Source: Symbiodinium microadriaticum (lineage: Eukaryota > Sar > Dinophyceae > Suessiales > Symbiodiniaceae). From it: a stretch of 64,000 bases of DNA. Shown one piece after another: positions 23,501 to 34,129 of the stretch; the stretch's first letter is position 1, and each line of letters starts with the position of its first letter. The notes below the pieces were generated by a model, which was given only the letters and a program-made list of their open reading frames with translations, had not been told where the DNA came from and did not search any database. Position numbers and translations under genes: made by a program. The stretch lies in assembly GCA_001939145.1 (NCBI GenBank), contig LSRX01000782.1:220936-284935 (forward strand), in the 5' to 3' direction.

Positions 23501-26500
23501 GGACGGATGTGGGCTTGACATACAGTGCTCCAGGCCGAAGACGCCTCTGCGTAAGGTGAAAGAGTCACAGTGGAAATTCGATGACCTTCCGCCATGAAGT
23601 CCACCTCTGCCCAGATTTCTTCGAAGAACTTCAGCTGATTTTAAACCCGTACTATGTCACATTCCTGACGGAATGACCAGCCGCTCCGACGCTTCAGTGG
23701 CTTCAGCTGAACCGCAATCACCATAAGAGAGAAGCAGAGGCTCAGCACCCGGCTGCAAAACCAGTTGGTGCGAGAGGCGGTGAAAGGGATAGGATCACCT
23801 GAGCTGCACGGGTCGGGCTTCCGGCGCAGCCACACAGACATCTGCTGAGTTTCACCGGAGTTCAGTAAAAGACAAGCTCATTACATTCGGGAGGCCCGAA
23901 AAGTTTGAGCATGGCCGATCTGGTGCTTCCCTTCTCACAAGCTACAGATGGAACGTGTTTCATGTACTGGTGATTGTGCCCGTGAGTGCAGGACACACTC
24001 CCAGCTGCACTGGCACACCACTACTTGTGCAGCTTCCCAGTCATGATCATGACCGTACTCTCAGCCCAGTAGCAAACTGGCCGTCGCCCTTAACTTCCAC
24101 GTCACTCACACCAGCGAGGGGAATGATCAGCTCGTCTTGCTCATCTTCCTCGCCCGGCTCCTCACAGGGATCTGCTCCGGCAAACGGGGCCGGAGTGGAA
24201 CGATTGTAGGTTTTCATCCTCCAGCAGGCCACTAGTTTAGAGCTCCGTGGGCGTAGGGCGTCAGGTTCACCAGAATTTGGAGACCTAGTTACAATTTTTG
24301 CCTCCTGCGTTGCTGAGCGAATCACTTGGCAGGGTGTCAGTTGAACTCCCGTAAATTCTGAACTCGTGTGCAGCTGATTGTCACGTAGCACTCACATGGC
24401 ACTTGTGGGCCAGACATGCCAAGGACAGCTCATTTCGAGCTAACTTGCGCAAAGGACTCAATTTCTTAAAGATTCTTTCCTCAGCAACGAGTTTCAACTC
24501 ATCCTCACAATCCTCCATTTGGCAAAATGCCATCTCACTTTTACTTAGTTAGATTAAGATTTTGGGTTCGGTTCGCGTTTGGCGATTTGGAATAACAGGA
24601 TTTTAGGCTGCACGTATGGATCGGACACAGCAACAGGAGGACAACGAAGAAACCCACCGCGCACAAAGCTCTGGGCACTGGGCTGAGCCATGGCCAACCA
24701 CAGTCCCACCACCAAGCCACCAAGCAGATGCCCGGGCCATGAGACGGAGTCCAGCAAAGAGAACCCCGGCCCTTCCGGCCAGACGCGATGCATGAAACAA
24801 AGACGTCACCAAGCACAAGAACACCAACAAGCCACAAACAGCAGCGACAGAGTCCAGCCACCAGCGAGACGCTGAGCAGCAATGTCCAAACGAAACCACT
24901 GTGGATTACGGGATGTGTCCTCATGACCGTCTACTAAAAGGCCGCACCGCACTGATCCGGATTAAACACATTGCATCACCTCCTCTTCGTATAAGCAGCG
25001 TGCGCGAAGCGACTGATCCTCGAGGGCACCCAAACGAGTCGAGGTCTCTAAAGAAAAGGCTTCATGACTGCCCTCCTGCAGCCAAAGCTGTGCTTCGCCG
25101 ACCGGCTGGGGCGTAAGAAGGCCACGGCTCGGAGGCAGCGTCAGCCTTGATTTGCACGTGGCGTGCTAGGGCGTGCTGGGCGTCGGCCAGCTGCAGCATG
25201 CACATTCTGAGGTGCGAGCCCACACACAATAGATTCTCGAGGTGGCTCCGCCTAACATTGGTAGAACGCTCTAAGTCTAACATCTGCTCGACCTGTGGCA
25301 ACTGTAGGTGAGGCTGAGTGCCGCACAGCCAAAGCGGTAGCTGCGGCCTCTAGACATTCGTCGTCATTAACTACCAGTAACTACCATGGTTGACAAGCAA
25401 GAAAGCTAACGCCTTCTGAGAATGCGTGCAAAAGTGAGCATTCGGATGTGCTTGTAAAGCTGCAGATGCCCATGCGACACCCGTGGCCTCCACATCCGCG
25501 AACTTAGCATGCTCGCCCTCCTCGTCGGAGTCGATCGCAATGACTGGCTCTCCATTGGGCTCGTTGGCCATCCCAAGTGCATGTAGTTCTGTGGCCCCTA
25601 TGTGATTTCGAAAGCTGCCGAGTGCAAATATTGACGTATGTAGCTTGCTGGTCGGCGATGATTTGTAACCTCAACCCAAACACAAGCGTTCTGTTAACTT
25701 GTCCGTGGACAGACTCGATCTGGTGGGGATGGCTTCCAACAAGCCTGACGGAATGCTTGAGTCTTGATCAGTTCGCATCAGCTGCAGGCCGGTGACCGGT
25801 GAACGAGTGCTGCACGTCAAGCAACATGTTGAGACGGTGCTGGCTCAACTTCGAAGCTAAGACGTCCGACTTCTCTTCCTGCAAGAGAAGCATGCACGCA
25901 CTCTCTGGAATCTCCACCTGGGCCGCAAGTGAACTTCACCATGCTTGGCATCGCAAGCGTGATGTTCTTCAGAGTGCGGCGTGGCCCATGCGATCCAAGC
26001 ACTTCGTCCTAAGTCACACACACAAAGATAGAGAGACAGACACACATATGTACATATATATGTATGCATAATACATACATAAATACATACATACATACAT
26101 ACATACATAGATACATAGATACATGCATTCATTCATTTATTTCATACATACATACATACATACATACATACATACATACATACATGCATGCAGATGTGTC
26201 TGGATATATGTATATGTCACCATCATGGCAGGGCCACTTGTGCTGGGGTCTTGACTCGCGAATCAACTGCAGGATCTCCGGGTCGAAGTTAACATAGTAG
26301 GATTTCTGATCCTGTTAACGCTGGTGATTGGAAGAGGAGCCTCACGAATTATAGCAGATGGCAAGTTCCTCGGGAAGCTTCGTGAGGAGAGTCGCGTTCA
26401 AGCCCGCCTGGTGGCGCGCTGAAATACGAAGCACCGCCTTGAAAGTCTTCTGACCACCTTCGTCGTCTCTATGGAGCTCACCCAGGCCTGCCAACCCGAA

Positions 26501-29500
26501 CAAGTTTACATCCACTCCAGTCAAAGTGCGCAAGTCAGTCAGAAGCTGTCACTGCACCTGGTGCCACACGATCTCGAATTCCACGAGTGTCTTTGCCTAA
26601 TTTCGAAGCCCGTTCGCGAGAGAAGTATATCCGTGCATGCTGGACATGTCAATCTCGCATAACCCTTTATCAAACAGCGGTTTACTCTACTCCAGATAGC
26701 CACTTTGCCGCACCATACTCTGTAAGTGCAGCCGCGGGGAAGTCGCACACGGGAAGATTGACAAGCTTCAGCAAGGGATGCAGTGCCACTTTCGGGGCTG
26801 CAACCCCGTGAAACACGCAGCCTTTTTCGAAAGGCAAAGGTTTTAGCGTCGCAAGATTCACAACGGAATAGATGTCATGAAATCACCCACATCTCAAATC
26901 GACACGAGCGGCAAGCCCGGAAAAGGCATCTGCCTGAACATTGAGATCTCTGAGTGCAGTACTGGTTGTATGTTAGGCACTGGCCCCTCATTCGGTTCCG
27001 TCCCCTGCATTGGGGAGCTCAGGAAGTGCATCACATGGCGGCTTCATCGATTACACATTCTCTCGCCTGGCGTTCGGATTGTGGCTTCGTTTTTCAGCTT
27101 GCCAACGTGGTCCCGATGCCAAACTTGACTTCGGCGTAGTAAGGCGTGCCGTGGCCGTACCAATGACTACCGCGAGCAGTGCACGACAATGCACACATAT
27201 TGCAAAGCTGACCCCTGCGAGTGTGGAACCAGGCCAGATACCAAAGCCTGAGGTGCACACCATCTTGTTGTAGATTTTGATGACACGCTTGGCCTCCTTG
27301 CCTGCAGTGAGCCAAAAAAAAGACAGATCCAATTGACAAGCATGCTCCACGCAACAACTCAGCACAAGATGCAACAAGAGGTAAGCTCTAGCCTCCTGCC
27401 ACTACAAGGGGGTTGTGGTGGAACCTTGTGCCAGTCCATGGTTCGGAGTGTCCCACAGTCAGACGCAGTAGCAACTTTCAGCGACGCTGAGGCCACATCT
27501 TTTGCATTGGCTCCATGATCCGGTGCAGAAGTTGCCGCCTCGGGCTGCTATGGAGCCAGTCTTGTATTGGCTCCAAATGACGTGGCCGAGATCAAGACGA
27601 CCACATGATATTGCCTGGGTCAGGGCATTCTGAGGACTGGAGAGAAACATGCCATGGCAGCAGGTGGAAGGTACTCTAAAACGGGGCTCACTAAGTTTCA
27701 CAGTAGCTCAGCTGGAAAGCCCCTGGCCAGCCACGGGGGGCATGTTCCGCACAATCTGTGGCGAGACGCGATGCTTTTCGTAGAAGTCCTGTCAGAACAT
27801 CTTTGGAAGCATGAGCACTTGTCGACAAATCCCCCACCTTCAAGCTCTCAAGCTCCTGACCATAGTTGTGGAAAATCACCTGCACTCAATCCCAACTCAC
27901 AGCGAGCTTCCGGATTTATGTCATCCAAGAGTCCGACTGCAAACTTGGACTCCAGATCTGTTTTCAAGCCTGGCTCAAGACAGATGCAGTGTGCGGATCA
28001 CCGAGATAGGGGACTAGCACAACTTCGCTCATTTGGCCGCACAGCGTGACACAAATAAGAGCAACTTGCCCATCTGACGCTTTCAAGATGCATGGGGCAG
28101 CGCCGATTCTTCGTCGGGGAACCGGTGATAAGCACAGGAACTGCATGGAATGGAAGCCAGTCGGCAAATGCCGGCAAAGCATCCCACGCTTGCTAGAATC
28201 ACACCAGCTGCTACCGCCACCCAGACAGGCCTGGTTGCCTTTGAAAGGGACAAGGCAGTATCACTCGCACGAGCTGGCAAGATGCAGACATCTGCTGGGT
28301 CCGAGAGCACCACCTGAGCGACATTACAACGAACACAGAGTTGCCAGGACACCAGTAACGGTCCACTTCTTCGGAAATGACGAGCTGCATCTGCATGGTG
28401 CCAGGACCGGTTGAATTTGCTTTCGAGCTGTGCGCAGTGAGATGCTGAAGATGTCGAGTTCAGGCAGAGCTGGACGAGGCCGAAAAGTGCCCAGCCGTTG
28501 TGCGGGAGAAGACCTTCGAAGGCAGAGGGCTCTTGGGCTCTTGCAGGAACATAGACTTGAGGAAGAAGCATCGAAAAGCCAAGGAGCTCAGGCTTTTTTG
28601 CCAAATAGTTTTTGCCTCTTCGGCATGGCCCAACCTCGCCAGAGCCTCGCCAAAGCGGTTGGCGACTGGCAAATACCATGCCGGGGGCTCGTCGTAAGGC
28701 AACTCGGCCTTTCAAAAGACACGAGAAGTCAGAGAGTAATTACGGGATCTTCTGCGACACGACATGTCCAAGCCTCGGCCATCACAGCCTCCTTCCACGC
28801 ACTCAGCTCGTCATGCTCCGCCTGCTCCGCCCTTGCCACATGCGCCTTTAACTCCAGGCTGGCCAATCGCAGTACCGCATCTGCCGGGTAAACTGCCCAA
28901 TCCTGCGGAAACGGATCGGAAGAGAAGAGAACAGAGCAGCCCCTGCACGGGCAAACCTGGCCTTGCTTCCATTGAAGTTCTTCCAAGCCATGCCGGATGG
29001 AATGGCCATGCGTGCTTGAACGCGCAGCCTGGGCAACGACAGCCGTGAAAAAGTGGAAGGCCTTGCTTTATGAACACGGCGAACGACACAAAGAAATCTG
29101 AATCGGGCAGTTCTTCATTCTACACGCTCGGGGAGGATTGCCAGTAATTCTGTGCTCTGAGTCATAGTAATTTCGCAGAGTTTGTAGCTGCCTGGTGCAG
29201 ACTGACCGAAGCAGCCTGCGGCCGTGGCAGAGAGAACTTTGCAGGCGAGGGCTCCATGTGAACAGCAATTGAACACGGGTAAGTCAATCCTAGTAGTAGT
29301 AGTAGTAGTAGTCGTCGTCGTCGTCGTCGTCGTCGTGGCAGTGGCAGTGGTAGTGACAGTGGCAGTGGTAGTGGCAGTGACGGTGGCAGCGGCAGTGGCA
29401 ATGGGAGTGGCAGAGGTAGTGGTGGTAGGAGGAAGATGAGGAAGAGCAGTAGAGCAGCAGATTGACACTCAAAAGGCTACGTCACACTGCCTTATAGGGA

Positions 29501-32500
29501 TGCGTACTTGACACTGGCAATGCATGCTTGCAGCCGTGCGTCCTCTCTTGCTGCAACTGCTCCAATTCCTCTCTGGCTCTGGAAGCATGGCCCTGCTTGG
29601 AGAAGGCAGCTCCCTTTGCGAAATGCCACATGCCTTGGGTTTTGCTCATCAAGGAAGGGCACTCAAGAAAAGGAAGCACAAATTTGGTTTGGCAGCTGAA
29701 AACCTAGCCTCCAAGAACTGGATCCGACTTGCATTGTTCGGGAAGTTGTGCTGTTGTGATGGCCGTCAAGCGCCCAAATGCGAGCAAGGTCAGCGGCCAC
29801 ACCGATGCGAAACGAGCCGGTGGAAAACCCGTCTCGAAAACACCGGTGCCAACCTTGGCTGCGCCGGGGCGAGCCGCGGTGACAACCAACCTGTGGGATA
29901 CAATCTTTGGTCCGTGTTAACCTTCGGCAAGCCTTGGAAATAACAATAACACATCAGTGCACGATCCAGCGAGCGTTCAAACGAAACACTACTGCCATCA
30001 GCGATCACCCAACAACTTCCCGCTCTACAACCAGGTCGGTTGACGGCAAGGCAAGGCTGTCAAACACGGTGTCCATGAGTTTCGTCCCCTGGGCTCAGAT
30101 CGAAGACACTTTAAGCCGAGCTGCGAGTGGCAAGGCCAAGTGCTCGAGCGACTTCGCAGCATCCAGGGAACAGGCCGATCGGCCTTGTATTCGGCATACC
30201 CAAGATAGCGTATCAAGATTGTGCATCGGGTAAATTTGTCTGGGAAGTGACGAAGCCCTGCCGTTATCAACGTCGGCGACATAGAAGTCACCAGTGTGCA
30301 TAAGTGTGTGGAAACTCATGTGAACCAAATGAGGGGCCCCTGGCATCAGATTTGGCAGCAGCTCCGCAAAAGGCTTCGCCAAATGAAGCAGGGATTGATT
30401 GCCACTCGCTTCGGTCACATGAACGTACAAATGCACGCAAAATGCATGCAGGGGATTGCTCGACAGTGCCTGCTGGAGAATGTGCATAGCCTGTTCGGCC
30501 TCTTGTCTCGCCCGCCCTGATGACTCCCAATAGTTCCATGGCTGAGTGTTCATCCAAGCATCTGCCGCTAATGCAGCTATGTTCGGATGAGACTTGGGTC
30601 CGCCAAGATCAGCAAGCAGATGGCCCATTTCGTCCGCGAATGCATGTGTCAGTTCGCGCTCCTGCGCAACATAGTCTTTAGGCGCTGCCTTGTATCTTGT
30701 TAGCAGTGCCCGGACGAGTCCGATCTCAACGCGATTCGTGGTTTGCTTTGCTGGGTCGTAAGACTTGAGAGCGCTCATCCGCTGTGCTTGCTGCGCCTTT
30801 TGGTAAGCCAAAGGCAGGCTTTGCAAGAGTCTAGGCTCGTCGAAGCTGTTGAGATTGGGCCCGAGGGCAAAGCTTTCACCCCAAATGCACATGATGCAGC
30901 CAGGATCAACAGCCTGCGCAGCACGGAAGGAAATCACGGCACGCCGGAAATCGAAGGCAGCAATGAAGCGAAATCCTTGGTCGAAGTACCTCAGCTGATG
31001 TGATCAGCCACGCCTCGGACAGACCCGGATTTGATGCAGACCTATGCGGACCTCCCTCGAAACTCTCCAGTCGATCAGAATTCAGGTCTGGTGCCTCTGT
31101 GCGAGGCTTGATGCGTCCACCAGGAAGGATAAGTTGCCCAAGTCATCAAAGAGCTCGATTTGATTTTCCATTGGGGGCCAACCAGTGTCAGGCTCCAGAG
31201 TGCCACAATTCACCGTGATCACAATCCCACAAAGCAAAGCAGCGACCACAGCCATTGCTCGGAGCTTTGAGGACTACAACTGTTGCCCGAGCTAGTGGAA
31301 CAGAAAGGACCTTCGGTACCATCGAAATTGAGATGCGGAGTGTGACTAGACGCCCAGATTCTCAGATCTTCTGTGCAACGATCGCTCCGTTCACAAGACC
31401 CAGAACATCCATTGAGGCGAGCACTGCCGTGCTGCAAGATACCTTTTGCAGGCATGGCAGGGAATTCCATTCGAGGGTCTTTAACCGGGCTGGACTTATC
31501 GCCTGTGCGATCCGACTTTTGTAGCTCTTTCCAGCATAAAGGATCTTATCCCCAACGCAGGCTTGTGTTGCTTGCTGGGTCGAAGATTGGCCGGATCTTC
31601 GGCTGGCTTGCGGCAGTCTGACCCATCATGACCAATTCTGAATAGAAACCCAAGTCGTTTCCAGCTTCCTAGGCACCTTGAAGAGGTACAGTCAGACAGT
31701 GCTTTCAGCTGATCAGGTCGGCTTAAACTTTCGCCTGTGCTACACGTAGACATGCCAAGGCGCCCTGAAACTTGCTCAGTAGCTTCAGCGATGTATCAAT
31801 CGACCTGCTGCGAAGCAATCGTCCGCACCCTGCTGCAACTGCCGCAAATGCATGATCTTCACGTGCTCTTGCTGCCCAAACACGCAATGTTCTGGAAGGA
31901 CTGGTTGATGAAGTCCTGAGGTGCTCGAAAACCCTTCAGTTTGACTTCGGATTTGGAGGCTGGACGGTCACACCATACAAGCAGGTGCGCTTTAGCTCTC
32001 CTGCAGTGCACTCTCAAGTTCGCTGATGCGCACATTAAACCTGGCAGCTGAAAGCCACACTTCATGGGCCACTGCACTACCAATCAATCCTGGCATGCCA
32101 CGGCCCGTACGCAGGATTTTAGCGGCGGCAGGAACTTCTCTTAAAGATTCCTCACATGTCTAACACGAGCCACAATTGCTCGACGTAGTCTCTGTCAAAG
32201 CGGTTGTTCAGGAAGTCCAACAGGTCCTCTGAGTGGTGATGGGCTGTGATTACACAATCGGGGGGCCAAGGCGCTCGCATGACTCTTGAACTTGAAGTCG
32301 TCCACGATGGTCTGGAACGAGCCCACCAATTGATGGATCCTTCTGGCGCTGCTCGTTGCAGAATCCATCTCAACATCGCTTTTCCGGATTCTGCGCTACT
32401 CAATCTCAGGAAGCCACCCATCCATTGACTTCAAGTGTATCTTGAGCTGGTTGAACTGGTGAACAGTGCTGAACCTAGACGCACGCCGAGAGGCTTCGCT

Positions 32501-34129
32501 CAAAGCTTAGCACCAGTAGCTGAGGCGAGGACATGTGTATGAGCTTGACAACCCTTCGGCAGAAGAGATCAAAGCGTCCGAAAATAAGACTTTCGTTGAA
32601 ATCAAACCTCGCAGCGGCAGGCATTGTGATCGGTATCCAAGTCAAACAGCCATGCATCTTAGGAATCAGCTGCTTGCCCTTCGGCAAAGTCATGAGCTTG
32701 TTCTTGGTGAGGTTGTACTGCTCCTGGTACCTCACACATTGTCACACATGTCACACACACCATCCTTTCTTGGCGAGGGCTTGGGGCTCGCAAACCCGGG
32801 TTCGGACCTGGGCTTCTGGTTGCGGGCTGGGATCAGCGAGAGCTATGGATCGGGCTAAGTCAGGCTTAGAATCAGATCCAAGCTTCTGTTTGGTTTCGAA
32901 CGATTCAGCTTGAGTGACGGATGCTTTCAGAGAGAGCGTGCACAAAGAGCCTCTCAGCCACTCAGCCGTGGACACCAGCCCCAGTCACTCAGCCACTGAG
33001 GGTCTGAGCGTCTGATTTCAAACAGGTTCCGCCCGCGCGCGGGCTCAATCTGCTTTCAGATTCTCAGTTTCGGCCGGAGGGCTGCGACATGCCGCCTCCT
33101 GGTGTCTAGAACGTGGTATTTCAGTTCTCACAGCTCGGACAATCCAAGTGAAGCTCCACAGAGCTCGGCACGCGATAAATTCCGTTCTGGTGCTGGGGTG
33201 TTCGAGGTGAGAACGTAGGCTGGCACAAAAGGACTTCAGCGAAACCTGAAGCTTTCCCTCCTGGCTCGGTCATCGAGAGCAGGAAAACGGATAATAAGCC
33301 CCAGACGATTCGTTGAGCTTGAGGCATACATCAAGGTGGCCGATCAAGTCCGGAGGATAGGTATCCCAAAGCCTGACTCGCAACATGTATCAAAATGACC
33401 TGACATCCAAGATGCGGAAACACTACGGGTGATTTCGTCGCAGCAGCGAAGGAACCTGTCGAATAACTCTTGACACAGCCGTCCAGAGGCTTGGCTCATG
33501 ACTGAGACGCGTCCTCACACTCTCCGATGATGCAGGTCTTGCACAGGGGACCAAGTCCACTGCAATCGAGTGTAATTGGCTTGCAAATGCACCCTGCAGT
33601 TGTTGATCATCTGGTTGGTAATTTTGGAAAACAAGTTGGTGATGCGCTCTGACCTCAGATTTAAGACAACCTAACACCAACGAAAGCTGACAACATGCAC
33701 GACGCTGCTGTCATGTCAGCCCCAAACGTGTTGTAATATCTTGCAATGGTGTGGATCATCGTCACCTGGGCCATCGTAAGGTTGAACAACATTTTATCGG
33801 CAACGTGCGCATTGTGGCGAAAACTCATTCAAGCTTCTCAAGTCTAGCTGCCGAGTTCAGCAGGGCAGGCAAGGTGTCGATGATTTGAGACCTGACCCAT
33901 CCAATAGCATTAACGGTGGTGTCCTCAACTGAAAGCCCGAAAAGGTCGGACTATTTCTGGGATTGTCACGGTGTTCCGGAGTACAGGGGCTCAATGAATT
34001 TCTCGAGGGTGGTGAGATACTTCACGTTGTCCTGCCAACAGCCGTCGTTTCGAGTAGGGACGCAGACGACTAGTTCTGCTGGTTGGAATTCGCCTTCGCC
34101 TCGTTGAAAGCTTCTGTAATGGAGATGTC
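17521..34129 (-). CDS. Axonemal dynein heavy chain, tail and linker part (incomplete)
   Basis: Part of a flagellar microtubule motor. Successive minus-strand exons give a nearly continuous DHC tail: AFNEAK (34129-34094), DNVKYLTTLEKFIEPLYSGT (34031-33970), QIIDTLPALLNS (33891-33852), MIHTIARYYN (33765-33728), ERITNLFSKITNQMINNC (33653-33593), LWDTYPPDLIGHLDVCLKLN (33372-33307), YQEQYNLTKNKLMTLPKGK (32730-32674), FDFNESLIFGRFDLFCRRVV (32607-32533), FSTVHQFNQLKIHLKSMDGW (from 32474), FQTIVDDFKFKSH (to 32279), DLLDFLNNRFDRDYVE (32226-32180), FNVRISELESALQ (32040-32001), DFINQSFQNIA (31915-31884), SIDTSLKLLSKFQ (31804-31764), LKTDLESKFA (27969-27938), VIFHNYGQELESLK (27879-27838), QLLHRIMEPMQK (about 27535), KEAKRVIKIYNKM (about 27300), YYVNFDPEILQLIRE (26305-26256), TKCLDRMGH (26008-25981), VEIPESACMLLLQEE (25917-25871), FKTFYNELNHLLREY (from 17968), PITANLLKPHLDHLEFQLR (17776-17720), PGMVTLTWTSMNI (17661-17622), DGYLKSVWDSLDQLEQ (from 17568). 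Neither the N-terminus nor the motor domain was found. Confidence 0.9.
18000..22500. other. Unassigned part of the large intron
   Basis: Open stretches occur on both strands. The most coding-like on the minus strand is about 21075-20930 (LPANGNFVGQAAVKAWKAAQ, DSEITQVVSV). Around 19640-20105 both strands are open, so strand cannot be chosen. Nothing here matches a family I recognise. From about 22150 to 22560 no exon candidate is seen. Confidence 0.3.
22748..22978 (-). CDS. Unassigned exon, helical peptide
   Basis: The minus-strand frame encodes a Leu/Ala/Glu-rich helical peptide (RRLAIDVAAPAKLQEELYDS, QNLEAVRSLCSLASAVVSAT). Composition suggests coding sequence. It starts without an ATG, so it would be an internal exon. 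No function assigned; exact splice sites unknown. Confidence 0.4.
   Translation of the reverse strand: MSKPIRRLAIDVAAPAKLQEELYDSLQNLEAVRSLCSLASAVVSATMREKCLPEVAKTQFFTRLTACGASSHLAAH
23025..23075 (-). CDS. Possible Ulp1/SENP-like protease exon
   Basis: After an AG|G acceptor near 23075 the minus strand reads DEQWLNDTIMDFFMLPG and then meets a GT donor near 23025. The pattern W-L-N-D-x-x-I is typical of the first motif of Ulp1/SENP (C48) proteases. The catalytic His, Asp and Cys motifs were not found nearby, so this rests on one motif and could be chance. It lies inside the 7.9-kb dynein intron. Confidence 0.3.
23300..24540. other. Unassigned stretch with two exon-like segments
   Basis: About 23841-23641 on the minus strand encodes a hydrophobic segment followed by basic residues (CSRVLSLCFSLMVIAVQLK). 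About 24180-24047 encodes an acidic peptide (CEEPGEEDEQDELIIPLAG). Either could be an exon of a gene nested in the dynein intron. No family was recognised. Confidence 0.3.
24554..24793 (-). CDS. Possible rhomboid-like membrane-protein exon
   Basis: The minus-strand frame contains a hydrophobic stretch with PGHLLGGLVVGLWLA. The spacing G-H-x-x-G-x-x-x-G matches the last catalytic helix of rhomboid-family intramembrane proteases. Adjacent frames at 24900-24620 are also hydrophobic (VAAVCGLLVFLCLVTSLF) and may hold earlier helices. The serine motif was not located, so the assignment is weak. Confidence 0.3.
   Translation of the reverse strand: MHRVWPEGPGFSLLDSVSWPGHLLGGLVVGLWLAMAQPSAQSFVRGGFLRCPPVAVSDPYVQPKILLFQIAKREPNPKS
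25062..25571 (-). CDS. Unassigned gene nested in the 7.9-kb dynein intron
   Basis: Starts at an ATG in a good context (MANEPNGEPVIAIDSDEEGE) with an acidic N-terminus. A second coding-like piece, about 25360-25305, reads NDDECLEAAATALAVRHSA. A third, about 25283-25062, is helical (VEQMLDLERSTNVRRSHLEN, CMLQLADAQHALARH) and runs to a stop. At least one intron is required because the frame changes between the first two pieces; exact junctions are uncertain. It lies about 300 bases downstream of the dynein exon ending at 25871, on the same strand. No domain recognised. Confidence 0.55.
26020..26215. repeat. (ATAC)n / ATAG microsatellite in a dynein intron
   Basis: ATAC tetranucleotide runs with ATAG and ATGC variants fill most of the intron between the dynein exons at 26305-26256 and 26008-25981. 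Open frames across it are artefacts. Confidence 0.93.
28083..31255 (-). CDS. TPR-repeat protein with signal peptide and C-terminal membrane segment
   Basis: Resembles the large, mostly bacterial family of secreted or periplasmic TPR proteins. Exon 1 (31255-31095) starts at an ATG with a hydrophobic leader (MAVVAALLCGIVITVNCGTL) then FDDLGNLSF. Exon 2 (30989-about 30110) reads RYFDQGFRFIAAFDFRRAV, DPGCIMCIWGESFALGPNLN, MNTQPWNYWE, HLYVHVTEASGN, HLVHMSFHTLMHTGDFYVA. Exon 3 (about 29853-29709) reads PLTLLAFGRLTAITTAQLPE. Exon 4 (from 29633) reads GMWHFAKGAAFSKQGHASRA. Exon 5 (28902-28774) reads AVLRLASLELKAHVARAEQA. Exon 6 (28708-28594) reads ELPYDEPPAWYLPVANRFGE. Exon 7 (28513-28083) reads LLPHNGWALFGL, then a hydrophobic stretch (PVWVAVAAGVILASVGCFAG) with basic residues after it and a stop. 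Several introns are short: 75, 65 and 80 bases with GC donors. Junction 2/3, the end of exon 4 and the last 90 residues are least certain. Function beyond protein binding is unknown. Confidence 0.85.
29291..29430. repeat. TAG/TCG/GTG trinucleotide repeat in a TPR-gene intron
   Basis: A (TAG)n run, then (TCG)n, then imperfect GTGGCA/GTAGTG units. It occupies the intron between exons 4 and 5 of the TPR gene. Homopolymeric frames (V or D/Y runs) here are artefacts. Confidence 0.92.

Larger units (their letters stand above)
17969..25870 (-). other. 7.9-kb dynein intron holding other coding sequence
   Basis: The exon ending at 25871 stops in phase 2 (AA|GT) within LLLQEEK. The exon starting at 17968 supplies the missing base (AG|G), then FKTFYNELNH, which is the expected next dynein sequence. 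The junction therefore implies an intron of 7,902 bases. Inside it are a gene starting at the ATG at 25571 and several unassigned exon-like stretches on the same strand. Alternatives are an assembly join, or a gene pair made functional by trans-splicing. Confidence 0.7.
27970..31763 (-). other. 3.8-kb dynein intron enclosing a complete TPR gene
   Basis: The exon ending at 31764 stops after LLSKFQ plus one base (G|GC). The exon starting at 27969 resumes with GC (AG|GC), then LKTDLESKFA, so the frame is kept across 3,794 bases. Other dyneins have about six more residues at this point, so a tiny exon may be missed. The TPR gene at 31255-28083 lies wholly inside, on the same strand. Confidence 0.72.

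Noticed and set aside
29224-29439. Poly-valine and poly-aspartate/tyrosine frames
   Set aside because: Translations of the trinucleotide repeat.
32790-32830. GGGTTCGGACCTGG resembling a tRNA B box
   Set aside because: No matching A box or cloverleaf could be drawn around it.
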